This document shows positions 1 to 6,199 of a stretch of 6,685 bases of DNA, in pieces (the stretch's first letter is position 1; every line of letters begins with the position of its first letter). The notes below the pieces were generated by a model that had not been told where the DNA came from, made no database searches, and saw only the letters and a list, made by a program, of their open reading frames with translations. A program made the translations under genes and the position numbers. This DNA comes from Planctomycetota bacterium (GTDB lineage: Bacteria; Planctomycetota; GCA-002687715; DRQF01): assembly GCA_024275615.1 (NCBI GenBank), contig JAJRYU010000665.1:1-6685 (forward strand), in the 5' to 3' direction.

Positions 1-676
1 CAATACCGCTTTTCTTGGCGAATGTCGTCAGCTGCTTGACAGCGCGTTTTCTGAGCGACCCGTTGCCCGCCAAGATGATGGGGTGCTCGGCCGTCTTGAT
101 CAACTCAATCGCTTGGAGAACCGCCTTGTGGTCGGCGCCAGGACGGCGTACTTTGCGCGGCACCATGGGTTCCATTTCAAGCTCAAGTTTGGCGATATCT
201 TCTGGTAGCTCAATGTGACAGGCGCCTGGTTTTTCGGCTTGGGAAACCTTGAATGCCTTGCGCACGACTTCAGGGATGTTTGTGCGGTGGACAATACTAA
301 AGTTCCATTTCGTGACCGGTTTGAACATGGTTACGACATCCATGTTCTGATGTGATTCCTTGTGAAGCCTCTTGGTGTCAGCTTGACCGGTGAGCACCAC
401 CATGGGAGCGCGGTCCATGTTGCCGTCGGCGACGCCGGTGATGAGGTTGGTGGCTCCTGGGCCCAAGGTTCCGAGGCAGACTCCAGCTTTGCCAGTGAGT
501 CTGCCATAGACGTCAGCCATGAAGGCGGCGGCTTGCTCATGCCTGCAGAGAACAAAGTCAATGTTGGAATCTTCCAGTGAGATCATGATGTCGGCGTTTT
601 CTTCGCCAGGGAGTCCAAAGATGTACTCCACACCCTCTGCTTCCAGGCATTTTACGAACAGATCCGAAGCTTTCAT
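1..676 (-). CDS. Acetolactate synthase-like thiamine-diphosphate enzyme (N-terminal part, cut by the window edge)
   Basis: The reading frame is open from an ATG at 676-674 to base 1 (225 codons) with no stop. The family is usually about 540-560 residues, so over half lies outside the window. The N-terminal TPP-binding (pyrimidine) domain covers residues 1 to about 165: YIFGLPGEEN at 18-27, RHEQAAAFMAD at 45-55 with the cofactor-activating glutamate at E47, LGTLGPGATN at 68-77, and GACHIELPEDIA at 151-162. The start of the central domain follows (HPIILAGNGS at 198-207). The known family reaction is condensation of two pyruvates to acetolactate, in valine/leucine synthesis or acetoin formation. 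The text most resembles the single-subunit acetolactate synthase group remembered as PRK08322. No regulatory-subunit gene is visible. The start is supported by GGAG six bases upstream. Another TPP-dependent decarboxylase or carboligase cannot be excluded without the C-terminal half. Confidence 0.88.
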   Translation of the reverse strand, partial: MKASDLFVKCLEAEGVEYIFGLPGEENADIMISLEDSNIDFVLCRHEQAAAFMADVYGRLTGKAGVCLGTLGPGATNLITGVADGNMDRAPMVVLTGQADTKRLHKESHQNMDVVTMFKPVTKWNFSIVHRTNIPEVVRKAFKVSQAEKPGACHIELPEDIAKLELEMEPMVPRKVRRPGADHKAVLQAIELIKTAEHPIILAGNGSLRKRAVKQLTTFAKKSGI

Positions 677-682
677 TTGTTT

Positions 683-686
683 CTCC
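683..686 (-). promoter_or_regulatory. Shine-Dalgarno site of the acetolactate synthase-like gene
   Basis: Read on the minus strand this is GGAG followed by a six-base spacer and ATG at 676-674. The spacing is ideal and fixes the start at the methionine directly before the conserved N-terminal helix. Confidence 0.7.
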
Positions 687-702
687 AATTGTGGGAGCAC
701 CG

Positions 703-708
703 ATTGTA
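703..708 (-). promoter_or_regulatory. Possible -10 element for the minus-strand gene
   Basis: The minus strand reads TACAAT, five of six bases matching the TATAAT consensus, about 27 bases upstream of the start codon. The expected -35 position (17-base spacer) reads CCTAGC, which does not match TTGACA. This is therefore a weak candidate. Confidence 0.22.
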
Positions 709-748
709 GCCTGAACATTCCAATTGCTAGGGCACCTGTGGTACTGCT

Positions 749-775
749 GATTGAATAGGCGTAAACTATTTAATC
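749..775. repeat. 27-bp AT-rich inverted repeat in the divergent promoter region (candidate operator)
   Basis: The left arm GATTGAATAG (749-758) and right arm CTATTTAATC (766-775) are inverted copies with nine of ten positions matching, around a seven-base centre GCGTAAA. It lies between two divergent genes, 73 bases upstream of the minus-strand start and 58 bases upstream of the plus-strand start. It is clearly AT-rich against a GC-rich background. Dyads of this size in such positions are commonly dimeric regulator sites. A cruciform or a chance palindrome are alternatives. There is no U-tract, so a terminator is unlikely. Confidence 0.5.
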
Positions 776-833
776 GCTGTTGTGAAGGTCTCATCAGGTC
801 GGCAGGAGGAGTTCTCGCCCTTGGAGTGGAGTC

Positions 834-1322
834 ATGAGCTCGACAAACGCACATTGTGTCACGCTTTCTCCAGTTTTGAGAGAGTCCATCCTTGATGCTT
901 CGAGGAGCGTCTGCCCCCGGGAAATGTGTGGCTTGCTGATTTCTTCACGAGAGGCCGACGACAACCTCTTCACGCAATGGACTCCCATGAAGAACATGGC
1001 CCGCGACGCAGAGAGTTTTCGTCTGGATCCTCGAACCTACCGGGACATCGAACGTGCTTCCTGGGCAAAAGACTGGCAAATCGTTGGCCTGGTCCATTCC
1101 CATCCTCTTGGGATAGCCATGCCATCAAAACGAGATTTGGCCTGTGTTCGCGAGATTTGGGGAGAATCTTCGAGCTGGACCTATCTCATTTGTGGCCTGA
1201 AAGAATCTGCCGGGTCCGAAATTCGAGCGTGGAAGCTGTCAGGAGGCCGTTTCCGTGAGCAAACTGTGTGTCAGACGCAGAAGATTGAGGAAATCTCTCC
1301 TGGGTATTCACCCAATGATTGA
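834..1322 (+). CDS. JAMM/MPN+ (JAB) domain metallopeptidase
   Basis: The 162-residue protein is essentially one JAB domain with no signal peptide, so it is probably cytoplasmic. The zinc-site motif is complete: E30 in the PREMCGLL segment, then H88-S-H90, seven residues, S98, two residues, D101. The histidines and aspartate are the expected Zn ligands, and E30 the catalytic base. YLICGL at 118-122 and a C-terminal strand ending near EEI (152-154) fit the standalone bacterial Prok-JAB group. Known members remove the C-terminal tail from ubiquitin-like sulfur carriers (for example Mec acting on CysO in actinobacterial cysteine synthesis) or cleave isopeptide bonds. Here no ThiS/MoaD-like protein, E1-like ThiF/MoeB or cysteine synthase lies beside it, so the substrate is unknown. 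GGAG at 823-826, seven bases before ATG, supports the start; GGAGGAG at 805-811 is too far away to serve it. It diverges from the acetolactate synthase-like gene. Confidence 0.9.
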   Translation: MSSTNAHCVTLSPVLRESILDASRSVCPREMCGLLISSREADDNLFTQWTPMKNMARDAESFRLDPRTYRDIERASWAKDWQIVGLVHSHPLGIAMPSKRDLACVREIWGESSSWTYLICGLKESAGSEIRAWKLSGGRFREQTVCQTQKIEEISPGYSPND

Positions 1323-1338
1323 AAGCCGACCGGGCTTT
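1322..1338 (+). other. Short hairpin at the stop codon of the JAMM gene
   Basis: AAAGCC (1322-1327) and GGCTTT (1333-1338) form a perfect six-base-pair stem with the five-base loop GACCG, beginning on the last base of the TGA stop. No T-run follows, so it is at best a weak terminator or an mRNA 3'-end stabiliser. Confidence 0.3.
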
Positions 1339-1364
1339 GACAAGATGGATTGATCTGGTTGGGC

Positions 1365-1381
1365 TCCGCTTTTGAAGCGGA
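1365..1381 (+). other. Hairpin upstream of the CHRD/LTD gene
   Basis: TCCGCTT (1365-1371) and AAGCGGA (1375-1381) form a perfect seven-base-pair stem with the three-base loop TTG, 42 bases before the next start codon. There is no following T-run. It may be a 5'-leader structure, part of a weak terminator pair with the hairpin at 1322-1338, or chance. Confidence 0.3.
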
Positions 1382-1423
1382 CATGCCAAACCCATTCATT
1401 CTGCGCAACCTAGGAGATTCCCC

Positions 1424-2854
1424 ATGCTTCGTACCAGCCGTAATGTGGCTTTGGTCTTGGCCCTTTTTGCCATGCCGATCTTGGCCCAACAAACGACGTT
1501 TGTATTCGATTTGGATGCTGCTCAGGTTGCTGGCCCCGGTTCGACCTCCACGGCGACAGGCAAGGCCTTTGTGACTTTGGACGCCAACGACCTCTTGACG
1601 ATCACAGTCCATCATGATGTGGTCGGTGCTACTTTGATGTCGATTGAGACCGGCGCCGTTGGACAGGTCGGAAACACCTACAACATTGTTGGAATTAGTT
1701 CCAATCCGGCACAGACGTCATTCACCTTGTTCACACCTGGTGATGCCTTGACCATGATGGCAGGTGGCTTCTACATCCAGATTTTTGGCGCTGGCGCGAC
1801 GGGAGAAATTCGTGGCCAGATCACCAACGGTTTCCCCGGCCAGGTGTACATTTCTGAGTGGTGTAACGATCCTGTTCCTCCGGCGCAGACCGTCGGCATC
1901 GACACAAATCTTGACGGCATCGTCGCGACTACTTCGAATCAAAGTGACGACGAATTCGTGGAGATCGTGAATGGTACGGATGCTTCTGTCATCCTTGATG
2001 GCTGGACATTTGCCGATGGCAACTCTGTTCGCCACACCTTCCCAACAGGAACGACACTTCTGCCCGGTGAGGCCATCTCGCTCTTTGGTGGCGGCAACTT
2101 GCAAAACTTCCTGAATTTTGGCTTGCAAGCTCAAACTGCCAATGCCGGTAGTTTCAGTCTCGGCCTGAACAATGATGGCGACACCTTGACGTTGGCCGAT
2201 TCTCTCGGCGCCATCATCGATCAGATCACTTACGTGAGTGGAGGCCCAGGAGACAGCGATGGTGAATCTGTTGTCAAGATCCCAGAGACGCCTCTAGGAT
2301 CCCCTCAATCCACCAGCGTTCAACCCTTCAATCCCACTTCCAGCGCCGGGCGTCGCTCCGCCAATGTCTTTCCGTGGTCGACATCCGCTTTGCCTTTTGC
2401 CACTTATCCTGGCAACGGTACTGATGCTGCGATTGAAGTGAGCATCAACGGCGTGCTCGACAACCAACCGACCAATGTTCACAACATCGTCGGCGGCGAC
2501 ATCGTTCAGTTGCGTTACTATTCTCCAGGGTTGCAGCTGGATGGTTTTCCATTCTTGGCCGTGGCTCAGCCATTTACGACGGGTTTTCCGTCGCCTGCCT
2601 CGGGTTTCATTGGCGATCCAGTTCCGACAATCATCTATAGCGGTGCCTTGCCAACGTTCATCCTGGCAGATGGCATTACTTCGCCATTTCTGCCCTTCAC
2701 CCCCGTTCTTGGCCAATTCGTTCACTCTGGGGCGATTCCGATGTCGGCTTCTGGCACCAACACGTCTTACATCATTCTGTTGATTTCCTTTGATCCGGGA
2801 ATCAATGCTCAAGATCTTGGCAACGCCGAAGCTCACGAGCTAGTCGTTCAATAG
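1424..2854 (+). CDS. Secreted protein with CHRD domain, lamin-tail domain and an unidentified C-terminal region
   Basis: The 476-residue protein starts with a Sec signal peptide: basic n-region with R3 and R6, hydrophobic stretch about 8-20, likely cleavage after A21. Residues 24-134 look like a CHRD domain: DLDAAQVAGPGS near 29-40, TGKAFVTLD at 45-53, and the characteristic ending GEIRGQI at 127-133. Residues 141-300 fit a lamin-tail (LTD) domain: VYISEW, DEFVEIVNG at 176-184, LDGWTFADG at 191-199, LLPGEAISLFG at 212-222, NNDGDTLTLAD at 249-259, then ESVVKIPE. These are beta-sandwich folds found in extracellular proteins; their ligands are mostly unknown. Residues 315-476 are proline- and glycine-rich beta-type sequence that I do not recognise, with no membrane anchor or sorting motif. 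AGGAGA at 1412-1417 precedes the ATG with ideal spacing. The gene is followed by its own terminator. The domain calls are good; the biological role is unknown. Confidence 0.85.
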   Translation: MLRTSRNVALVLALFAMPILAQQTTFVFDLDAAQVAGPGSTSTATGKAFVTLDANDLLTITVHHDVVGATLMSIETGAVGQVGNTYNIVGISSNPAQTSFTLFTPGDALTMMAGGFYIQIFGAGATGEIRGQITNGFPGQVYISEWCNDPVPPAQTVGIDTNLDGIVATTSNQSDDEFVEIVNGTDASVILDGWTFADGNSVRHTFPTGTTLLPGEAISLFGGGNLQNFLNFGLQAQTANAGSFSLGLNNDGDTLTLADSLGAIIDQITYVSGGPGDSDGESVVKIPETPLGSPQSTSVQPFNPTSSAGRRSANVFPWSTSALPFATYPGNGTDAAIEVSINGVLDNQPTNVHNIVGGDIVQLRYYSPGLQLDGFPFLAVAQPFTTGFPSPASGFIGDPVPTIIYSGALPTFILADGITSPFLPFTPVLGQFVHSGAIPMSASGTNTSYIILLISFDPGINAQDLGNAEAHELVVQ

Positions 2855-2881
2855 CAGGCGGTCTCGCCGCGAATGAAAATG

Positions 2882-2912
2882 AAAGCGTCGCCTCCTTGGG
2901 CGGCGCTTTTTT
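2882..2912 (+). terminator. Rho-independent terminator after the CHRD/LTD gene
   Basis: The 5' arm AAAGCGTCGCC (2882-2892) and 3' arm GGCGGCGCTTT (2899-2909) form an eleven-base-pair stem with a single U-G wobble (2888/2903) and the six-base loop TCCTTG. The T-run covers 2907-2912. It sits 28 bases after the stop codon and has all the parts of an intrinsic terminator, separating the two secreted-protein genes into different transcription units. Confidence 0.88.
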
Positions 2913-2983
2913 CATGTCAAACTGGGATTGCTGTGATGTTCGTGAGATTCACCTCTGATTCGATGCATGGGAAGACAATTGTC

Positions 2984-4903
2984 ATGAGACTCATCTCTGC
3001 GCTCTCCATCCTCTTGCCCCTCATTCTTTGCATGCCCGAAGTTCCTGGTCAAAGCCCGAAACTGTCTTTCGACAATGTCACCCAAGAAGCGGGACTTTCG
3101 GTTTCGACCCGGGAGCCGCTTTTTTCTTTTGGCGACTTTGACGGCGATGGTGATCCGGACCTTCTTGTCGATGGGCGCACTCTATTTCGGAATGACTCGT
3201 CGGATGGGGAAATCAAATTTGTCAACGTCACTGAGGACGTTGGGATCTCCGCCGCCAAGGGACCTTCAGGTTGCTGGTTCGATTTTGACTTGGACGGGAA
3301 CCTGGATTTCGCAACTACGTCCGGACAAATTTGGATCAATGACGGTAAAGGCAAGTTTTTGGACTTCACCAAGGAGCTTGGGGTCACTCTTCCTTTCGGG
3401 TCGACCTCGGCGATGGCATGGGTCGATATCAATGGCGACGGCTGGCTTGATCTCTTCACCGGCGGCAACAACAAGTACAACCCAACCCAGCACTTTGAAC
3501 AAACACTGTGGCTAAATAGCAAGCGCAAACGAGCTTTCTCCCGTTTCAAGAGACCCAAGGATCGCAAGAAAATTCTCCCCATGCGCAATGTCTCAAAGGA
3601 CCAAGGCATTGACCAAAAGATGTACGGCCGTGCCATTGTTGATTGCGATTTTGATTGGGATGGCGATCAAGACATCTACTCCGGGAACTATCATTTGAAA
3701 GCCAATTTTCTTCTCGTCAATGACGACGGCAAGTTGGCTGACAAGGCCGGCGAATTTGGCGTTACCGGCGTCAACGACCAGGAGATGTTCACGATCGAGA
3801 AGACGGGGCAGAAAATTGGCTATCGTTTTGGTCATACGATCGGTGCGACGTGGGCAGACCTAAACAATGACGGCCTGTTCGACTTATGGGTGTCAAACCT
3901 AGCTCACAAGTATGCAGGGCCCCGAAGCAAAGGCGGCGAATTTGACGTACGAGGGTACATCTGCGATGACTCCAACATCTTCATCAACCAAGGGGCCCCG
4001 AGTTTTCACTTCATCGACGAGCGCAAGAGTCTTGGCATCAAGATCAGACCGAGCGGACCGCAAGGAATCTTTACTGGCGATGAGCTGTGGTCCAATGCAG
4101 TGTGTGGCGATCTGGACAACAATGGTTGGGTGGATGTGTTTTGCAATCAGATCTATGGCGACCTTAGCTATTCCTTTGGCGTCCTCTACATGAACGACGG
4201 TGTGAAGTTTAGGGAGAGCCACAAGGAGGCCAACATCAACATCTGGGGTGGGTACGGCGCCGCGTTTGCCGATCTTGATTCGGACGGACGATTGGACGTG
4301 GTCATTTCAGGCGCCGCTGATCCCAAGAATGAGAAACAACGCGAGATACACGTTTTTCGCAACACCACGGACTCTGGCGCTTGGATCGGTTTCGATCTCG
4401 CTGAATCAAAGAGGCGGCTGAATGTCGGTGCCAAAGTGCTCTTGGTTCAAGAGTCTGGCATTCAGATCAGAGAAATGACAACAACGATGGGCAGTCACGC
4501 CCAGCAGAATGACGGACGGATTCACTTCGGCCTTGGGGATCAAGGTGACGTCAAGGACGTTTTCGTCTACTGGCCCGGTGGCCTGGTGCAATCGTTGGGG
4601 GCACCCAAGACCGGGAAGTACCATCGCATCAAGAAACCAGGAAGCCGCACTCCCAAGCTCAAGATTCGCGGCCCAAAAACTGCGAAAGTCGGGGAGACAG
4701 TCAGATTCCAAGTGAGCCCGGCGAAGAAGAACGTGGTTTTCGATTGGGATTTTGGCGGCTCAAGAATGCCTGAGCTCCATACGGAATCGCCCGAAGCCAC
4801 GCATACATTTGATCAAATGGGGACCTACTTTGTGTGGGTTCGGGGCACTCGCCCCAAGAAGACGGGTGCCGAGGTCCATATGGTCATCAAGATCACGGAA
4901 TGA
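2984..4903 (+). CDS. Secreted CRTAC1-type protein: FG-GAP/VCBS seven-bladed propeller, ASPIC/UnbV segment and PKD-like domain
   Basis: From ATG 2984 the protein has 639 residues. The frame is open back to 2873, but that stretch spans the terminator, and the first 37 residues would place the signal peptide internally. Starting at 2984 (GGGAAG at 2969-2974 upstream) puts MRLISALSILLPLILC at the N-terminus as an export signal; an in-frame ATG at 2963 is the alternative. Seven calcium-loop motifs of the DxDxDG type begin at D51, D100, D148, D222, D292, D376 and D430, matching one per blade of an integrin-alpha-like propeller. Residues 478-540 match ASPIC/UnbV: NVGAKVLL, HFGLG at 514-518, VYWPGG at 528-533. 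Residues 557-639 look like a PKD domain (FDWDFGG at 586-592, ATHTFDQMGTYFVWV near 605-619). Such proteins are extracellular and probably bind ligands or the cell surface; the exact role is unknown. A very basic segment lies at 179-196 between blades three and four. Confidence 0.9.
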   Translation: MRLISALSILLPLILCMPEVPGQSPKLSFDNVTQEAGLSVSTREPLFSFGDFDGDGDPDLLVDGRTLFRNDSSDGEIKFVNVTEDVGISAAKGPSGCWFDFDLDGNLDFATTSGQIWINDGKGKFLDFTKELGVTLPFGSTSAMAWVDINGDGWLDLFTGGNNKYNPTQHFEQTLWLNSKRKRAFSRFKRPKDRKKILPMRNVSKDQGIDQKMYGRAIVDCDFDWDGDQDIYSGNYHLKANFLLVNDDGKLADKAGEFGVTGVNDQEMFTIEKTGQKIGYRFGHTIGATWADLNNDGLFDLWVSNLAHKYAGPRSKGGEFDVRGYICDDSNIFINQGAPSFHFIDERKSLGIKIRPSGPQGIFTGDELWSNAVCGDLDNNGWVDVFCNQIYGDLSYSFGVLYMNDGVKFRESHKEANINIWGGYGAAFADLDSDGRLDVVISGAADPKNEKQREIHVFRNTTDSGAWIGFDLAESKRRLNVGAKVLLVQESGIQIREMTTTMGSHAQQNDGRIHFGLGDQGDVKDVFVYWPGGLVQSLGAPKTGKYHRIKKPGSRTPKLKIRGPKTAKVGETVRFQVSPAKKNVVFDWDFGGSRMPELHTESPEATHTFDQMGTYFVWVRGTRPKKTGAEVHMVIKITE

Positions 4904-4972
4904 CGAGACGGCCAACCAAGGATGGTCCTTCTCGGAGAGATGTGAAGGCTATACGCTAAGACGGTGCAGGGT

Positions 4973-4978
4973 TATGAT
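4973..4978 (+). promoter_or_regulatory. Possible -10 element before the oxidoreductase gene
   Basis: TATGAT matches the -10 consensus at five of six positions, 35 bases before the start codon, in a 110-base intergenic gap. No acceptable -35 element is present at a 16-18 base spacing, so this is only a candidate. Confidence 0.2.
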
Positions 4979-5013
4979 CAACATGGAACAATGGTCCGTT
5001 TAGCTGAGAATAC

Positions 5014-6162
5014 ATGAGTAAGACAATTTGTCGTGTTGGCCTTGTTGGCACAGAATTCATGGGCAAAGCTCACGCCAATGCATTTGGGCAAGCGGGAAGA
5101 TTCTTCAATCTAGCCCGCCCAGTCCGGATCACGGCGGTCGCGGCCCGCGATGAAACCAAAACTCGTGAATTTGCCAAGCGTTGGAGTATTGACCGACCGA
5201 TGGCAAGGTGGGAAGACTTGGTCGTCGATCCAGACATTGATCTTGTTGACATCGCCACTCCCAATTTTCTCCACGCCCCATTGGCATTGGCCGCCCTCAA
5301 AGCAGGGAAGCACGTTGCCTGCGAAAAACCACTGGCAGTCGACCTTGAAACGGCTCGTTCGATGCGCGATGCCGCCAAGAAGAGTAAGGCAAAGACCTTC
5401 GTATGGTTTAACTATCGTCGTTGTCCTGCGGTTGCCCTCGCTCATCAACTCCTGCGGAACCACCGGCTTGGTGAGATTAGGCATATTCGCGCTCAGTATT
5501 TGCAAAGTTGGGGCGGCCCCAAGATTCCCCTCACTTGGCGTTTCAAGAAACGGTTGGCTGGTTCAGGGGCACATGGTGATCTCAACGCTCACATGATTGA
5601 CATGGCGCGGTTTCTGAGCGGCGATGAAATCAAGGAAATCCACGGCGCTGTTGGTCGGACATTTGTCAAGAAACGCTCTGTCCCGGGCGGGCAAAAGTCG
5701 GCTAGATCCGAAGTAGACGATTCGTTCTCATTTCTGGCAACGATGGCTCAAGGGGCGACGGCGAGCTTTGAATCCAGCCGCTTGGCGCCGGGCCATTTGA
5801 ACGGCAATCGAATGGAAATCAACGGAGAACATGGGTCAATTCGATTCTCTTTCGAGGACATGAATGTCCTCGAGTTCTTCGATGCCAAAGACAAGAAGAA
5901 GGAAGCGGGTTGGCGGAGGATCATGGTGACCGATCAAGCGGAGCATCCCTATGTCGGTGCATGGTGGCCAGAAGGTCATGTTGTCGGATATGAACACGCG
6001 TTTACCAACCAAGTGTCTGACATGATGCGCGTCCTCGCGTCAAAAAAACCAGTAATTCCGCTGGCAGACTTTCACGACGCCTATCAAACTCAAAGAGTTC
6101 TTGAAGCAGCGTTGATCTCGGCGCGTGACGGTTGCCGCGTGAAAATGACCACAGTCAAATAG
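5014..6162 (+). CDS. Gfo/Idh/MocA family NAD(P)-dependent sugar oxidoreductase
   Basis: The protein has 382 residues, normal for the family, and no export signal. The N-terminal Rossmann fold binds the dinucleotide through GLVGTEFMGKAH at 9-20, followed by VAARD at 42-46 at the end of the second strand. IATPNFLHAP (80-89) and EKPLAVD (104-110) are family signatures. K105, D189 and H193 correspond to the catalytic Lys-Asp-His set of inositol dehydrogenase-type enzymes (GAHGDLNAHMIDMARFL region). The C-terminal alpha/beta domain shapes the substrate pocket, with HPYVGAWWPEGH at 311-322 and GYEHAF at 325-330. I recall this tryptophan-rich signature from subfamilies close to ThuB/YcjS, which oxidise glucosides or disaccharides at C3. 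That substrate class is an inference. Only a weak GAG (5006-5008) precedes the ATG. The isomerase-like gene begins 37 bases after the stop, suggesting an operon. Confidence 0.92.
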   Translation: MSKTICRVGLVGTEFMGKAHANAFGQAGRFFNLARPVRITAVAARDETKTREFAKRWSIDRPMARWEDLVVDPDIDLVDIATPNFLHAPLALAALKAGKHVACEKPLAVDLETARSMRDAAKKSKAKTFVWFNYRRCPAVALAHQLLRNHRLGEIRHIRAQYLQSWGGPKIPLTWRFKKRLAGSGAHGDLNAHMIDMARFLSGDEIKEIHGAVGRTFVKKRSVPGGQKSARSEVDDSFSFLATMAQGATASFESSRLAPGHLNGNRMEINGEHGSIRFSFEDMNVLEFFDAKDKKKEAGWRRIMVTDQAEHPYVGAWWPEGHVVGYEHAFTNQVSDMMRVLASKKPVIPLADFHDAYQTQRVLEAALISARDGCRVKMTTVK

Positions 6163-6175
6163 GCCAAGAGGAGCG

Positions 6176-6193
6176 CCCAACATCCTTGGGAGG
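6176..6193 (+). promoter_or_regulatory. Ribosome binding site of the isomerase gene, partly inside a small hairpin
   Basis: GGGAGG (6188-6193) lies six bases before the GTG at 6200-6202 and decides that non-ATG start. CCCAA (6176-6180) can pair with TTGGG (6186-6190) over the loop CATCC, covering the first three G residues of the Shine-Dalgarno sequence. The site itself is strong; any regulatory effect of the five-base-pair hairpin is speculative. Confidence 0.6.
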
Positions 6194-6199
6194 ATTCGA

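Noticed and set aside
834..1258. Overlapping open frames on both strands across the JAMM gene, for example 926-1258 plus
   Set aside because: They lack recognisable motifs, while the 834-1322 frame carries a complete JAMM zinc site and a good ribosome binding site.
1337..1342. Perfect TTGACA hexamer, a possible -35 element for the CHRD/LTD gene
   Set aside because: The bases 16-18 positions downstream (around 1359-1366) are GC-rich and give no -10 match, and the hexamer overlaps the small hairpin.
2294..2836. A 180-codon open frame on the minus strand inside the CHRD/LTD gene
   Set aside because: It has no recognisable domain, lies opposite conserved secreted-protein sequence and is rich in Arg/Gly/Asn, as expected for an antisense shadow.
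2996..3034. Lipoprotein signal (LILC) in the propeller protein
   Set aside because: The residue before the cysteine is leucine rather than Gly/Ala/Ser, so the lipobox is not satisfied; an ordinary export signal is more likely.
3049..3636. A 195-codon minus-strand frame opposite the propeller gene
   Set aside because: Its Ser/Pro-rich composition is the complement of the Asp/Gly-rich calcium motifs on the plus strand; it is a shadow frame.
4918..4930. AAGGA/TCCTT hairpin after the propeller gene as a terminator
   Set aside because: Only five base pairs with mixed composition and no T-run.
4752..5003. Plus-strand frame of 83 codons overlapping the end of the propeller gene and the following gap
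   Set aside because: Most of it is out of frame with the PKD-like coding sequence, and it shows no motif or convincing ribosome binding site.
4974..5003. Nine-codon open frame just before the oxidoreductase gene, a possible leader peptide
   Set aside because: It has no run of a regulatory amino acid, no strong Shine-Dalgarno sequence and no attenuator hairpin after it.
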